DNA from: Armatimonadota bacterium
Lineage (GTDB): Bacteria; Armatimonadota; Fimbriimonadia; Fimbriimonadales; GBS-DC
Assembly (NCBI GenBank): GCA_023511915.1
Contig: JAIMAN010000022.1
Span: 1-37,435, forward strand
Direction of reading: 5' to 3'
Length of the DNA stretch: 37,435 nt
Positions 30,638 to 37,435 of the stretch are shown here, one piece after another. The notes beneath the pieces were generated by a model that did no database searches, was not told where the DNA came from, and was given only the letters and a program-made list of their open reading frames with translations. The translations under genes were made by a program, and so were the position numbers. Numbering within the stretch: position 1 is the stretch's first letter; every line of letters starts with the position of its first letter.

Positions 30638-30937
30638 CTAAAGTCGCACCCGCGTCTGCTCCTCCAGTTGCTGCTCCAGCATACGCACGCGCTCCTGAAG
30701 CGTCTCCAAAGTCATCTGCAGGCTCATATCGTACTGGGTGGAGGTGTCGCGCAGCTGCGCCAGCTCTTGACGAACCGCCTCAATCTGCGCAATCACCTCT
30801 TGGTTGCTGAGCCTGCGCCGCTCCAGCTCCATCTCCAGCATCTCTTTGCGATGCCGAAGCACCATCGCTGTGATGGGTATAAACAGCGCGGGTCCGAAAA
30901 TACACACAATCGCCGCTAACGGTATCAGCCCTTCCAT
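30638..30937 (-). CDS. Small membrane-anchored coiled-coil protein
   Basis: ATG 30937 gives 99 residues: a membrane segment (IPLAAIVCIFGPALFIPITA, 4-23) followed by a long charged coiled coil (LRHRKEMLEMELERRRLSNQ, then VRMLEQQLEEQTRVRL). An AGGGGACAGG ribosome binding site and a GGTATACT octamer precede this start; the longer frame from 30967 would begin inside the promoter. It looks like the PspB/PspC-style or DUF-type anchors with a coiled tail, but I cannot name it. It is convergent with the TPR gene, with 1 bp between stops. Confidence 0.7.
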   Translation of the reverse strand: MEGLIPLAAIVCIFGPALFIPITAMVLRHRKEMLEMELERRRLSNQEVIAQIEAVRQELAQLRDTSTQYDMSLQMTLETLQERVRMLEQQLEEQTRVRL

Positions 30938-30957
30938 TGTCCTGTCCCCTCTGATGA

Positions 30958-30982
30958 AGTATACCATGCCATGCGGTATACT
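30958..30982. promoter_or_regulatory. Perfectly symmetric back-to-back GGTATACT promoters
   Basis: Minus octamer 30965 to 30958 (for the coiled-coil gene) and plus octamer 30975-30982 (for the PDZ protease) form AAGTATACC and GGTATACTT arms 9 bp apart. The two -10 elements occupy each other's -35 regions, so the promoters cannot be bound at the same time and probably rely on the octamer alone. Confidence 0.6.
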
Positions 30983-31004
30983 TTGGGCGAGGTTGGTTTC
31001 GCCT

Positions 31005-33047
31005 ATGAGACGGCTGTTCGGGCTACTGATGGGGTTTGCGATTCTCTTTTCCTACAGCGTGCAGGCGCAGGGTCGCGCCGCGTTGGAAGACGCGCTGCGC
31101 CGCGATATTGAACGCGCCCGCGAGCGGGTCTTCCCCGCGCTGGTGAACATTCTGGTCGTAGACCGCTACTTTGACGGCGGGCGAGCGCAGTATTCGCTGG
31201 GGGGCGGCAGCGGGGTGATCGTGTCGCCTGATGGGCTGGTGTTGACGAATTACCATGTGGCGTCGGACGCTGTGCGCATCTTCTGCACGCTGAGCACGGG
31301 CGAGCGGTTGGAAGCGGAGGCGCTGCACCACGACGCGCTGACGGATCTCAGCGTGCTGCGCCTCAAACTGCCGCCGAACGCGCCCAAGCGCGAATTCCCG
31401 TATGCCCCGCTGGGCGACTCGGACACGCTGAAGACAGGCGACTATGTGCTGGCGATGGGCAACCCGCTGCTGCTGGCGTCTTCAGTGACGCTGGGGATTG
31501 TGTCGAACCCCAAGCGCGTGTTCCTGAACCCGTTCAACCAAGAGATTGAGGGCGCGGAGTTCGAGCGCGGCGACCGTTCGGGGATGCTCACCCGCTGGAT
31601 TCAGCACGACGCGCTGATTCTGCCGGGCAACTCTGGGGGTCCGTTGGTGAACCTGCAGGGCGAGGTGGTCGGCATCAATCAGCTGGGCGGTTCGGGGATT
31701 GGGTTCGCGATTCCGTCGCGGATTGCCCGCGCGGTGCTGGAGCAGGTGCGGCGCACGGGGCGCGTGGAGCGCGGCTGGCTGGGCTTCCGCGCGATGCCCG
31801 TCGAGAAGATGCGCCGCACAGACGGCGTGCTGGTCGCTGCCATCACGCCCGGTTCGCCCGCCGAGCAAGCGGGGCTGCAGCCGGGCGATATCGTGCTGCG
31901 CATCGACGGCAAGCCCACCAACGCCCGCTTCCCCGAAGAGATCCCGCTGGTCTACCTGCAGATTGCCGAGCTGCCCATCGGTAAGACGGTCGCGATCGAG
32001 TACCTGCGCAACGGCGAGCGCAAGACCGCGCAGGCGCAGGTCGAGCGCATGGAGCCGTACTACGGCGACGAGGACGAGTTCCGCACGCTGGGCTGCACGG
32101 CGCGGGACATCACGCGCCCGATGGCGCGCGCGAGCCGCCTGCCCGAAGCGGGCGTGCAGATCACGGGCATCCGCCCCGGCTACCCGCTGGACACCGCCGA
32201 GCCGAAGCTGAATGTGGGCGACGCGATTGTACGCTACGGCGAGCGCGCCATCCGCAACCTCCAAGACCTGCGCGAGGCAATCGACGCGCACAACGACCAA
32301 GAGAACATCCCCATCGTGTTCCAGCGGCGCACGGAGACGCTGATTACGGTCATCCGCAACCGCCCGCCGTCGCCGCCCAGCCCGAATGTGGAGCTGCCCA
32401 AAGCGTGGCTGGGCGTGCGCACGCAGGTCATCACGCAGCCCGTCGCGCAGGCGCTGGGCGACCCGAACTTGAAGGGCTTCCGCATTACGGAGGTGCTGCC
32501 TTACACAGAGGCGAGCAAGGCGGGGCTGCAAGTGGGCGATTTGATTGTCGCGCTGAACGGCGAGCCGCTGGAGGCGTTCCGCACGCAGGATGCCCGCGAC
32601 CTTGAGCGGCGCATCGAACGGCTGCCCATCGGCGAGACGGCGACGCTGACCATCGTGCGCAACGGCACGCGCCAAGAGGTGCGCGTCGTGATGGAGCCAA
32701 GCCCCGCCGCCGCCGAAGCCGCCCGCAGCGTGCGCCAAAACGAACTCGACTTCGCCGTGCGCGACATCACCCCCTTAGACCGCATGCGCAACCGCTGGCG
32801 CGAAGACCAGCAGGGCGTGCTGGTCACCGAAGTGCCCAACGGCAGCTGGGGGCAACTGGCAGGGCTGCGCAACGGCGACCTCATCCTCGCCATCAACGAG
32901 CAGCCCATCCAAACCGTACAAGATTTCCAGCAGGCGATGCAGACCGTCGTGCAGCAGCAGCCTCCCGTCGTTATCCTCTATGTGCTGCGCGACCGCGAGA
33001 CCTCGTTCGTCTTCATCGAACCCGACTGGAAGGAAATCACGCAATAG
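31005..33047 (+). CDS. Trypsin-like serine protease with multiple PDZ domains
   Basis: ATG 31005 gives 680 residues with a signal peptide (LFGLLMGFAILFSYSVQAQG). The protease domain has His84 (LTNYHVASD), Asp114 (ALTDLSVLRL) and Ser210 (LPGNSGGPLVNL), so it looks active. Three or four PDZ domains follow, starting near GVLVAAITPGSPAEQAGLQP, the later GFRITEVLPYTEASKAGLQV and GVLVTEVPNGSWGQLAGLRN, at about 265, 495 and 615. This exceeds the two PDZ domains of DegP. It probably acts in the periplasm on envelope proteins. It begins an operon with the pseudoprotease and lipB. The frame upstream of 31005 runs over the promoter and is not coding. Confidence 0.93.
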   Translation: MRRLFGLLMGFAILFSYSVQAQGRAALEDALRRDIERARERVFPALVNILVVDRYFDGGRAQYSLGGGSGVIVSPDGLVLTNYHVASDAVRIFCTLSTGERLEAEALHHDALTDLSVLRLKLPPNAPKREFPYAPLGDSDTLKTGDYVLAMGNPLLLASSVTLGIVSNPKRVFLNPFNQEIEGAEFERGDRSGMLTRWIQHDALILPGNSGGPLVNLQGEVVGINQLGGSGIGFAIPSRIARAVLEQVRRTGRVERGWLGFRAMPVEKMRRTDGVLVAAITPGSPAEQAGLQPGDIVLRIDGKPTNARFPEEIPLVYLQIAELPIGKTVAIEYLRNGERKTAQAQVERMEPYYGDEDEFRTLGCTARDITRPMARASRLPEAGVQITGIRPGYPLDTAEPKLNVGDAIVRYGERAIRNLQDLREAIDAHNDQENIPIVFQRRTETLITVIRNRPPSPPSPNVELPKAWLGVRTQVITQPVAQALGDPNLKGFRITEVLPYTEASKAGLQVGDLIVALNGEPLEAFRTQDARDLERRIERLPIGETATLTIVRNGTRQEVRVVMEPSPAAAEAARSVRQNELDFAVRDITPLDRMRNRWREDQQGVLVTEVPNGSWGQLAGLRNGDLILAINEQPIQTVQDFQQAMQTVVQQQPPVVILYVLRDRETSFVFIEPDWKEITQ

Positions 33048-33056
33048 GAGGACACT

Positions 33057-33860
33057 ATGCGACCACTGTGGCTATTAACGCTGTGCCTGCCGCTGTATGC
33101 CTGGACGCAGGCGACGCCCGAAACGGGCAACGCGTACAAACAAGTGCTGGAGAAGGTGCAACCGAACATCGTGACCGTGCGCGCGGTTATCAAGGTCGAT
33201 GTCAAAGCGGAAGACGAGAGCGAGTCCAGCGAGAGCAAGTTCACGATGCAAGGGGTGGTGCTGACCAGCGACGGACTGGTGATGGCGTCGGGCGTGCTGC
33301 TGTCGTCTGAGAGCTTCAAGCAACTCATCGGCGTCGAGGACGACGAGAGCGTGAGCTTCACCATCACCCCGCAGAGCTTCAAGGTCATCTTCGGTTCCGA
33401 GACCAAAGAGTATGAGGCGAAGCTGGTCGCCACCGATTCGCAGCTGGGCATCGCGTTCCTGAAAATCACGAACTTGGAGGGGCGCACCGTGACGCCGATT
33501 GCTTTCTCGAACGAGGAGCTTGCGGTCGGCAAGGAGGTGCTGTCCGTCTCGCGCTTGCCGAAGGGCTACGATTACGCGCCCTACTTCTCGACAGGGCGGA
33601 TTATCAGCGAGGTGAGCAAGCCGCGTAGGGCGTTCCTGATGGAAGGCAACATCAGCGAGTTGGGGCTGCCCGTCTACAACATGAAGGGCGAGGCGGTCGG
33701 CGTGCTGGTGATTTTGCAGCACGGGCTGAAGGACGAGGAGGTGGACTTCGGCTTTCGCTCGAACTTCGGCGACGACTCGCGCGCGGCGTTCCTGCTGCCT
33801 GCCGCAGCGCTGCGCCCGTTGATTGAGCAAGCGGTGCAGCGCGCTGCCAGCATCCAGTGA
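33057..33860 (+). CDS. Catalytically dead trypsin-like protease paralogue
   Basis: The 267-residue protein begins with a signal peptide (LWLLTLCLPLYAWTQA) and then follows the HtrA protease fold: VLEKVQPNIVTVRAVIKVD, GVVLTSDGLVMASGVLL, ATDSQLGIAFLKI, IISEVSKPRRAFLMEGNI and GLPVYNMKGEAVGVLVI. Aligned by eye with the protease 9 bp upstream, the catalytic His, Asp and Ser positions are occupied by other residues (MASGV, SQLGIAF, ELGLPV). No PDZ domain follows. It is best read as a non-catalytic partner or substrate-binding paralogue of the upstream protease. GGAGGA lies before ATG. Confidence 0.8.
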   Translation: MRPLWLLTLCLPLYAWTQATPETGNAYKQVLEKVQPNIVTVRAVIKVDVKAEDESESSESKFTMQGVVLTSDGLVMASGVLLSSESFKQLIGVEDDESVSFTITPQSFKVIFGSETKEYEAKLVATDSQLGIAFLKITNLEGRTVTPIAFSNEELAVGKEVLSVSRLPKGYDYAPYFSTGRIISEVSKPRRAFLMEGNISELGLPVYNMKGEAVGVLVILQHGLKDEEVDFGFRSNFGDDSRAAFLLPAAALRPLIEQAVQRAASIQ

Positions 33861-34558
33861 TGGCGCGTCGCCCCGCCCAACTGTGCGAGTTGGGGCTTGT
33901 GCCCTACGCCGACGCGCTGGCGCTGCAGCGCACCCTGCACGCCCAGCGCGTGGCGGGCGCAATCCCCGACACGCTGCTGCTGCTGGAACACCCGCCCGTG
34001 ATTACGCTGGGCAAGGCGTTCCACCCTGAACACCTGCGCTACGCCCGCGAGTTCTACGCCCAGCAAGGGATTGAACTCCACCCGACCGACCGCGGGGGCG
34101 ATGTGACCTGCCACAATCCGGGGCAGCTGGTCGGCTACCCGATTTTCGATGTCTCGAAGCACGGACGCGACCTGCACAAGTTCCTGCGCGACATCGAGCA
34201 GGCGATTATCGACGCGCTACGCGCGTTCGGCGTCGAGGCGCATCGCGAAGCGGGCTACACGGGCGTGTGGGTCGGCAACGCCAAAATCGCCGCGATTGGT
34301 GTCAAGGTCACCAAGTGGGTCAGCATGCACGGCTTCGCGCTGAATGTGAACAACGACCTGCGCCTGTTCCAGACGATTGTGCCCTGCGGGATTGCCGACC
34401 GCCCTGTGACCTCGCTGCAGCAGGTGCTGGGGCGCGCTGTCTCGATGGAGCGGGTCAAACACGAGATCGTTCGCGCTTTCGAGCAGGCGTTCAAGATAGC
34501 TTTCAGGTATACTTCACAGGACACGGAGGTTGAACCATGCGAACTCTCATCACTTTAG
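33860..34558 (+). CDS. lipB: Octanoyl-[acyl carrier protein]:protein octanoyltransferase LipB
   Basis: The 232-residue enzyme transfers octanoyl from ACP to lipoyl-dependent enzymes. It has the family motif RGGDVTCHNPGQLVGYPI (78-95), the essential Lys142 (AKIAAIGVKV) and catalytic Cys176 (VPCGIADR). The usual HGPGQ reads HNPGQ here. The start ATG shares one base with the stop of the pseudoprotease (TGATG), so it is translationally coupled. Its last 22 bp overlap the next gene, whose promoter and ribosome binding site also lie within lipB. No lipA is in view. Confidence 0.95.
   Translation: MARRPAQLCELGLVPYADALALQRTLHAQRVAGAIPDTLLLLEHPPVITLGKAFHPEHLRYAREFYAQQGIELHPTDRGGDVTCHNPGQLVGYPIFDVSKHGRDLHKFLRDIEQAIIDALRAFGVEAHREAGYTGVWVGNAKIAAIGVKVTKWVSMHGFALNVNNDLRLFQTIVPCGIADRPVTSLQQVLGRAVSMERVKHEIVRAFEQAFKIAFRYTSQDTEVEPCELSSL
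34506..34513 (+). promoter_or_regulatory. GGTATACT promoter inside the 3' end of lipB
   Basis: The octamer lies within lipB coding sequence, 23 nt before ATG 34537, with GGAGGT at 34525-34530 as ribosome binding site. It gives the outer-membrane-like gene its own promoter. Confidence 0.6.
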
Positions 34559-35196
34559 GAGCATTGCTGACGGCTTTAACGGTTGCATTAGGACAAGTGG
34601 AACCGCGTGGCGAGAATCCCGCGATTCGCGTCAACACGCTACTGGGTCCCACGGGATTGATTACCGTGCCGACTTCCACGACCACGCGCGTGGAGCGGTT
34701 CCAACTCGGAACGGCGTTCGGCAAGGACATCCGCACCGTCTCGCTGAACTGGGGCATTTTTGACAGCGTCGAAATCGGCGGCGCGGTCGTCGATCGCAAC
34801 AATCGGGATAACAAGGTCATCGCCACGGCGAAGGTGACCATCATCCCGCAGAACTTTGACTGGCTGGAGCTGGGCTTCGGCGCGATTGACCCCTTCGACG
34901 CCATCGACAACACCATCTACGGCGTGGCGAGCGTGAATGTGCGCGTGCCTACCCAAGCGCCTGAACCCGTCGTCGGCTTGCGCTTGCATATCGGCTATGG
35001 CACAGGCATCTATCGCGACAAGATCATCGGCGGCGGCGAGGTGTTTCTGGGCAATCGGTTCTCGGTTATCGCGGAGTATAACGGCGTAGACACCAACGCC
35101 GCGCTGCGCTATGTGCATGACGACGCGCTGCGCTTGCAGCTGGGCACGCAAGCGAAGGTCATCTACTTCAGCGCGACCTACGGGCTGAGTTTCTGA
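34537..35196 (+). CDS. Predicted outer-membrane beta-barrel protein, YjbH-like
   Basis: The 219-residue protein has a signal peptide (TLITLGALLTALTVALGQ), then GPTGLITVPTSTTTRVERFQ. Alternating beta strands follow (VSLNWGIFDSVEIGGAVVDR, DWLELGFGAIDPFD, VGLRLHIGYGTGIYRDKIIG), ending in YFSATYGLSF with the C-terminal Phe favoured by outer-membrane barrel assembly. The GLITVPT start resembles YjbH-type exopolysaccharide-associated proteins. It is much shorter than YjbH and could be a simple barrel. GGAGGT precedes ATG. Function unknown. Confidence 0.7.
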   Translation: MRTLITLGALLTALTVALGQVEPRGENPAIRVNTLLGPTGLITVPTSTTTRVERFQLGTAFGKDIRTVSLNWGIFDSVEIGGAVVDRNNRDNKVIATAKVTIIPQNFDWLELGFGAIDPFDAIDNTIYGVASVNVRVPTQAPEPVVGLRLHIGYGTGIYRDKIIGGGEVFLGNRFSVIAEYNGVDTNAALRYVHDDALRLQLGTQAKVIYFSATYGLSF

Positions 35197-35230
35197 CCTA
35201 ACTCGCAGGAACTTCGAACGCCGAGTCGAA

Positions 35231-35270
35231 AAACCTCCCTGTGCGAAGTGGCATCGCAACAGGGAGGTTT
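35231..35270 (+). promoter_or_regulatory. Strong leader hairpin that buries the Shine-Dalgarno of the acylase gene
   Basis: AAACCTCCCTG (35231-35241) pairs with CAGGGAGGTTT (35260-35270). An inner TGCGA/TCGCA stem (35242-35246/35254-35258) extends it to 16 bp with one bulged A and a 7-nt loop. AGGGAGGT, the only Shine-Dalgarno before ATG 35277, lies wholly in the 3' arm. It may control translation, or be a terminator of the preceding gene; no T tract follows on the plus strand. Confidence 0.6.
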
Positions 35271-35276
35271 GCTCAT

Positions 35277-37435
35277 ATGATGATTCGGACAGGACTTGCG
35301 TTCGTTTTAGGCGTGTGCGTCGGCTGGGCGGTCTGGAGCCAGCCAGTTGTTGAACTGAGTGTGCGCGGGGACACCGTGCGCATTACCCGCGATAGCTATG
35401 GCGTGCCCACCGTGCAAGCCAGCACCCAGTACGGACTGCTGTACGGCAACGGCTACGCGATTGCGCAGGACAGGCTGTGGCAGATGGAGCTGTATCGTCG
35501 CCAAGCGCGCGGCGAGATGGCAGAGGTGATGGGCAGCCGCGCCCTTGAGCAAGACCGCGCCGCCCGCACCGAAGGCTACACCGACGCCGAACTGCAAGCG
35601 CAGATCAGCCGCCTGCCGCGCGAATTGCAAGACGCGCTGGACGCCTTCGCCGCAGGCATCAACGCCTGGATGCAAGAGGCGCAGCGTACAGGCAAGCTGC
35701 CGAAGCAGTACGCCGAAAACGGCATCGAGCCGCGCCCGTGGCGGCAGACCGACACGGTCGCCATCGCCGTGATGATGCTGCGACGCTTCGGCGGGGTGAT
35801 GTCCGCAGGCGACTTGCGCAACTACGCCTTCTACCAACTCCTCAAGGCGCGCAACAAAGACCTCGCGGCGACTTGGGCGAACGACCTGCTGTGGATCCAA
35901 GACCCGACCTCGCCGACGACCGTGCCCCCAGAAGACGACTCGCGCAAGGCGCACCGCCGCGACCCACGCCAGACGCTGGAGCAGATGCGCAAGCATCTGG
36001 AGCTGCTGCCCGACATCGGGCTGAATGTGATTCTGCCCGCGTTGCGCCTCGCTTCAGGGCAGGCGCAAATCGAGTTCGCGCAGGAACACGGGCTGTATAC
36101 TCAATTCGGCAGCTACGCGATACTCATCGGACCCGAGAGGTCTGCAACTGGGCTGCCGATTCTGGTCGGCGCGCCGCAGATGGGCTTCAGCCTGCCGCAC
36201 ATCGCCGCCGAGATTCACCTCAGCGGTGCGGGCATCAACGCACGCGGGATGACCTTTCCCGGCGCGCCTGGCGTGCTGATTGGAACCAACGAGAACCTCG
36301 CGTGGACTTTCACTTCGGGCGTCGCCGACTTCGTGGACGCCTTCATCCTGAAACTGGATCCGCAGAACCCCGAACGCTACTGGTACAAGGGCACTTGGCG
36401 CACCCTTGAGAAGCGCACGGAGACCATCCGCGTCAAGGGCGGCGCGCCTGTGGAGCTGACCGTCTACCGCAGCGTGTACGGTCCCGTCGTCGCTGTAGAC
36501 GCCCGCAACGCCGTCGCCGTGAGCCTCAAGCTGAGCTACTGGAACAACGAGCTGGAGGCGTTTCAGGCGTACTACGGCTTCCTGACCGCGCGCACGGTGG
36601 CGGAGTTTGAACGCGCGGCGTCGCACATTCCCGCCTCGTTCAACGCCTTCTGTGCCACGCGCACGGGCGACATCGCCTACTTCTACTGCGGGCGCGCACC
36701 CATCCGCGCCGACGGGGTAGACCCGCGCTTGCCTGCGCTGGGCACGGGCGAGTACGATTGGAAGGGGATTATGCCGTTCTCCGAGATGCCGCGCGTGGTG
36801 AACCCCAAGCAAGGCTACATCGCGAACTGGAACAACAAGCCCGCCGTGTGGTGGGAGAACGCCGACACGCCCGTGTGGGGCATGATTTTCCGCGTCTACC
36901 GCCTGAACGAGCTGATTCGCAGCAAGCCGCGCCTGACGGTGGACGATGTGAAGGCGTACGTTCGCGATATTGCCGAGTACGACGAGGACGCAGGCAGGCT
37001 GCTGCCGATGATGCTGCGCATCGTCAAGCGCAACGAGCGCAACTTCAGCGACGAGCTGCGGGCGGCGGTGCGCCTGCTGGAATCGTGGGACTGCCACGAG
37101 CGCGAGGGCAGTGCGGCGAAAGCCCTCTGGGACGCTTGGCTGGACGCTGTGCGCACGCGCGTGTTCGCGGACGACCTCGGCAACTTCTTCAGCCCTGACC
37201 TGTTCCGCCTCGCGATCCAGCCCAGCTACATCGGCTACGCGCTGTTGGGCAGGCAAGCCGCTGTGCCGCGCCAGCACGACTACTTCAACGGCAAAAAGCC
37301 CGAAGAGCTGCTGACCATCGCGCTGGCGGAGGCCATCACGCAAATGAAGCGTCGGCATGGCGAGTCGATGAACTTGTGGCGCTACAGTGCGCCGCGCATG
37401 GGCTGGGGCGACACGATGCCCGGTGTGCCGTACAC
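35277..37435 (+). CDS. Penicillin acylase-family Ntn-hydrolase, cut by window edge
   Basis: The frame runs open from ATG 35277 (or ATG 35280) to the right edge, 719 codons without a stop. A signal peptide (GLAFVLGVCVGWAVWSQ) is followed by an alpha-chain region typical of the family: VRITRDSYGVPTVQASTQYG, GNGYAIAQDRLWQMELYRRQ and RGEMAEVMG. A linker then leads to the expected autocatalytic site QFGSYAILIG, where the Ser after Gly would become the N-terminal nucleophile. Further landmarks are GTNENLAWTFTSGVADFVDA and VNPKQGYIANWNNKP. Such periplasmic enzymes cleave amide bonds in beta-lactams, acyl-homoserine lactones or other N-acyl compounds; the substrate here is unknown. The usual Asn after the Ser is Tyr. 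Confidence 0.92.
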   Translation, partial: MMIRTGLAFVLGVCVGWAVWSQPVVELSVRGDTVRITRDSYGVPTVQASTQYGLLYGNGYAIAQDRLWQMELYRRQARGEMAEVMGSRALEQDRAARTEGYTDAELQAQISRLPRELQDALDAFAAGINAWMQEAQRTGKLPKQYAENGIEPRPWRQTDTVAIAVMMLRRFGGVMSAGDLRNYAFYQLLKARNKDLAATWANDLLWIQDPTSPTTVPPEDDSRKAHRRDPRQTLEQMRKHLELLPDIGLNVILPALRLASGQAQIEFAQEHGLYTQFGSYAILIGPERSATGLPILVGAPQMGFSLPHIAAEIHLSGAGINARGMTFPGAPGVLIGTNENLAWTFTSGVADFVDAFILKLDPQNPERYWYKGTWRTLEKRTETIRVKGGAPVELTVYRSVYGPVVAVDARNAVAVSLKLSYWNNELEAFQAYYGFLTARTVAEFERAASHIPASFNAFCATRTGDIAYFYCGRAPIRADGVDPRLPALGTGEYDWKGIMPFSEMPRVVNPKQGYIANWNNKPAVWWENADTPVWGMIFRVYRLNELIRSKPRLTVDDVKAYVRDIAEYDEDAGRLLPMMLRIVKRNERNFSDELRAAVRLLESWDCHEREGSAAKALWDAWLDAVRTRVFADDLGNFFSPDLFRLAIQPSYIGYALLGRQAAVPRQHDYFNGKKPEELLTIALAEAITQMKRRHGESMNLWRYSAPRMGWGDTMPGVPY

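Noticed and set aside
36094-36101. TGTATACT promoter-like octamer
   Set aside because: It lies inside the penicillin acylase coding frame (codons TAT ACT) with no gene start downstream, and lacks the GG of the window's octamer.
1-37435. CRISPR arrays, insertion sequences, transposases, integrases, rRNA genes
   Set aside because: No regularly spaced direct repeats, transposase-like or integrase-like proteins, or rRNA-like stretches were seen.

Overview
The window is GC-rich, densely packed chromosomal DNA from a diderm, flagellated bacterium. FlgH and FlgI (L and P rings) and a beta-barrel-like protein ending in Phe argue for an outer membrane. A large DUF6785-type membrane protein, HAF-repeat secreted proteins with a dockerin-like tail and a very uniform GGTATACT promoter octamer suggest Armatimonadota (Fimbriimonadia-like). 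That assignment is inference from gene content, not from a marker gene.

Layout. 1-2.5 kb (minus): a hypothetical gene cut by the left edge, coaBC and an orphan D12-class adenine methyltransferase. 2.7-3.4 kb (plus): a MntA/HepT toxin-antitoxin pair. 3.5-5.6 kb (minus): the DUF6785-like protein and a doubtful small ORF. 5.6-6.0 kb (plus): a UPF0175 antitoxin followed by a PIN-like toxin truncated to its first strands. 6.0-8.4 kb (minus): a di-heme cytochrome c peroxidase fused to a NosD-like beta-helix. 8.5-15.05 kb (minus): flagellar operon flgA-flgH-flgI-flgJ-flgN-flgK-flgL-fliW-csrA. 15.2-18.2 kb (plus): fliD-fliS-fliT-like. The two flagellar units diverge from a spacer with two sigma-28-type -10 boxes and a CsrA-like site over the fliD ribosome binding site. 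18.2-19.5 kb (minus): rarA/mgsA.

19.6-21.9 kb (plus): the most interesting module, an EcoRI-family adenine methyltransferase overlapping by 4 bp a GmrS-like DUF262 protein with a C-terminal HNH nuclease, a candidate restriction or defence system. 22.0-23.6 kb: a frameshifted HAF-repeat gene and a Gly-rich membrane protein. 23.6-24.6 kb (minus): a GT9 glycosyltransferase. 24.7-26.9 kb (plus): a secreted propeller plus helical-domain protein. 26.9-29.9 kb (minus): an HtrA protease and an unusually long MDR dehydrogenase. 30-35.2 kb: a TPR membrane protein, a coiled-coil membrane protein (minus), a multi-PDZ protease, its catalytically dead paralogue, lipB and an outer-membrane-like protein. 35.3 kb to the edge: a penicillin-acylase-family gene whose Shine-Dalgarno sequence lies inside a strong hairpin.

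Two themes cut across the window. First, about a dozen GGTATACT-like octamers sit just upstream of genes, two of them so close to the start codon that the mRNA should be leaderless or nearly so. Second, four GC-rich palindromic elements are inserted inside ORFs without breaking them (peroxidase/beta-helix fusion, flgJ, flgI, MDR dehydrogenase). Two of these share an outer stem enclosing two hairpins, and one lies at the junction of the peroxidase-beta-helix fusion.
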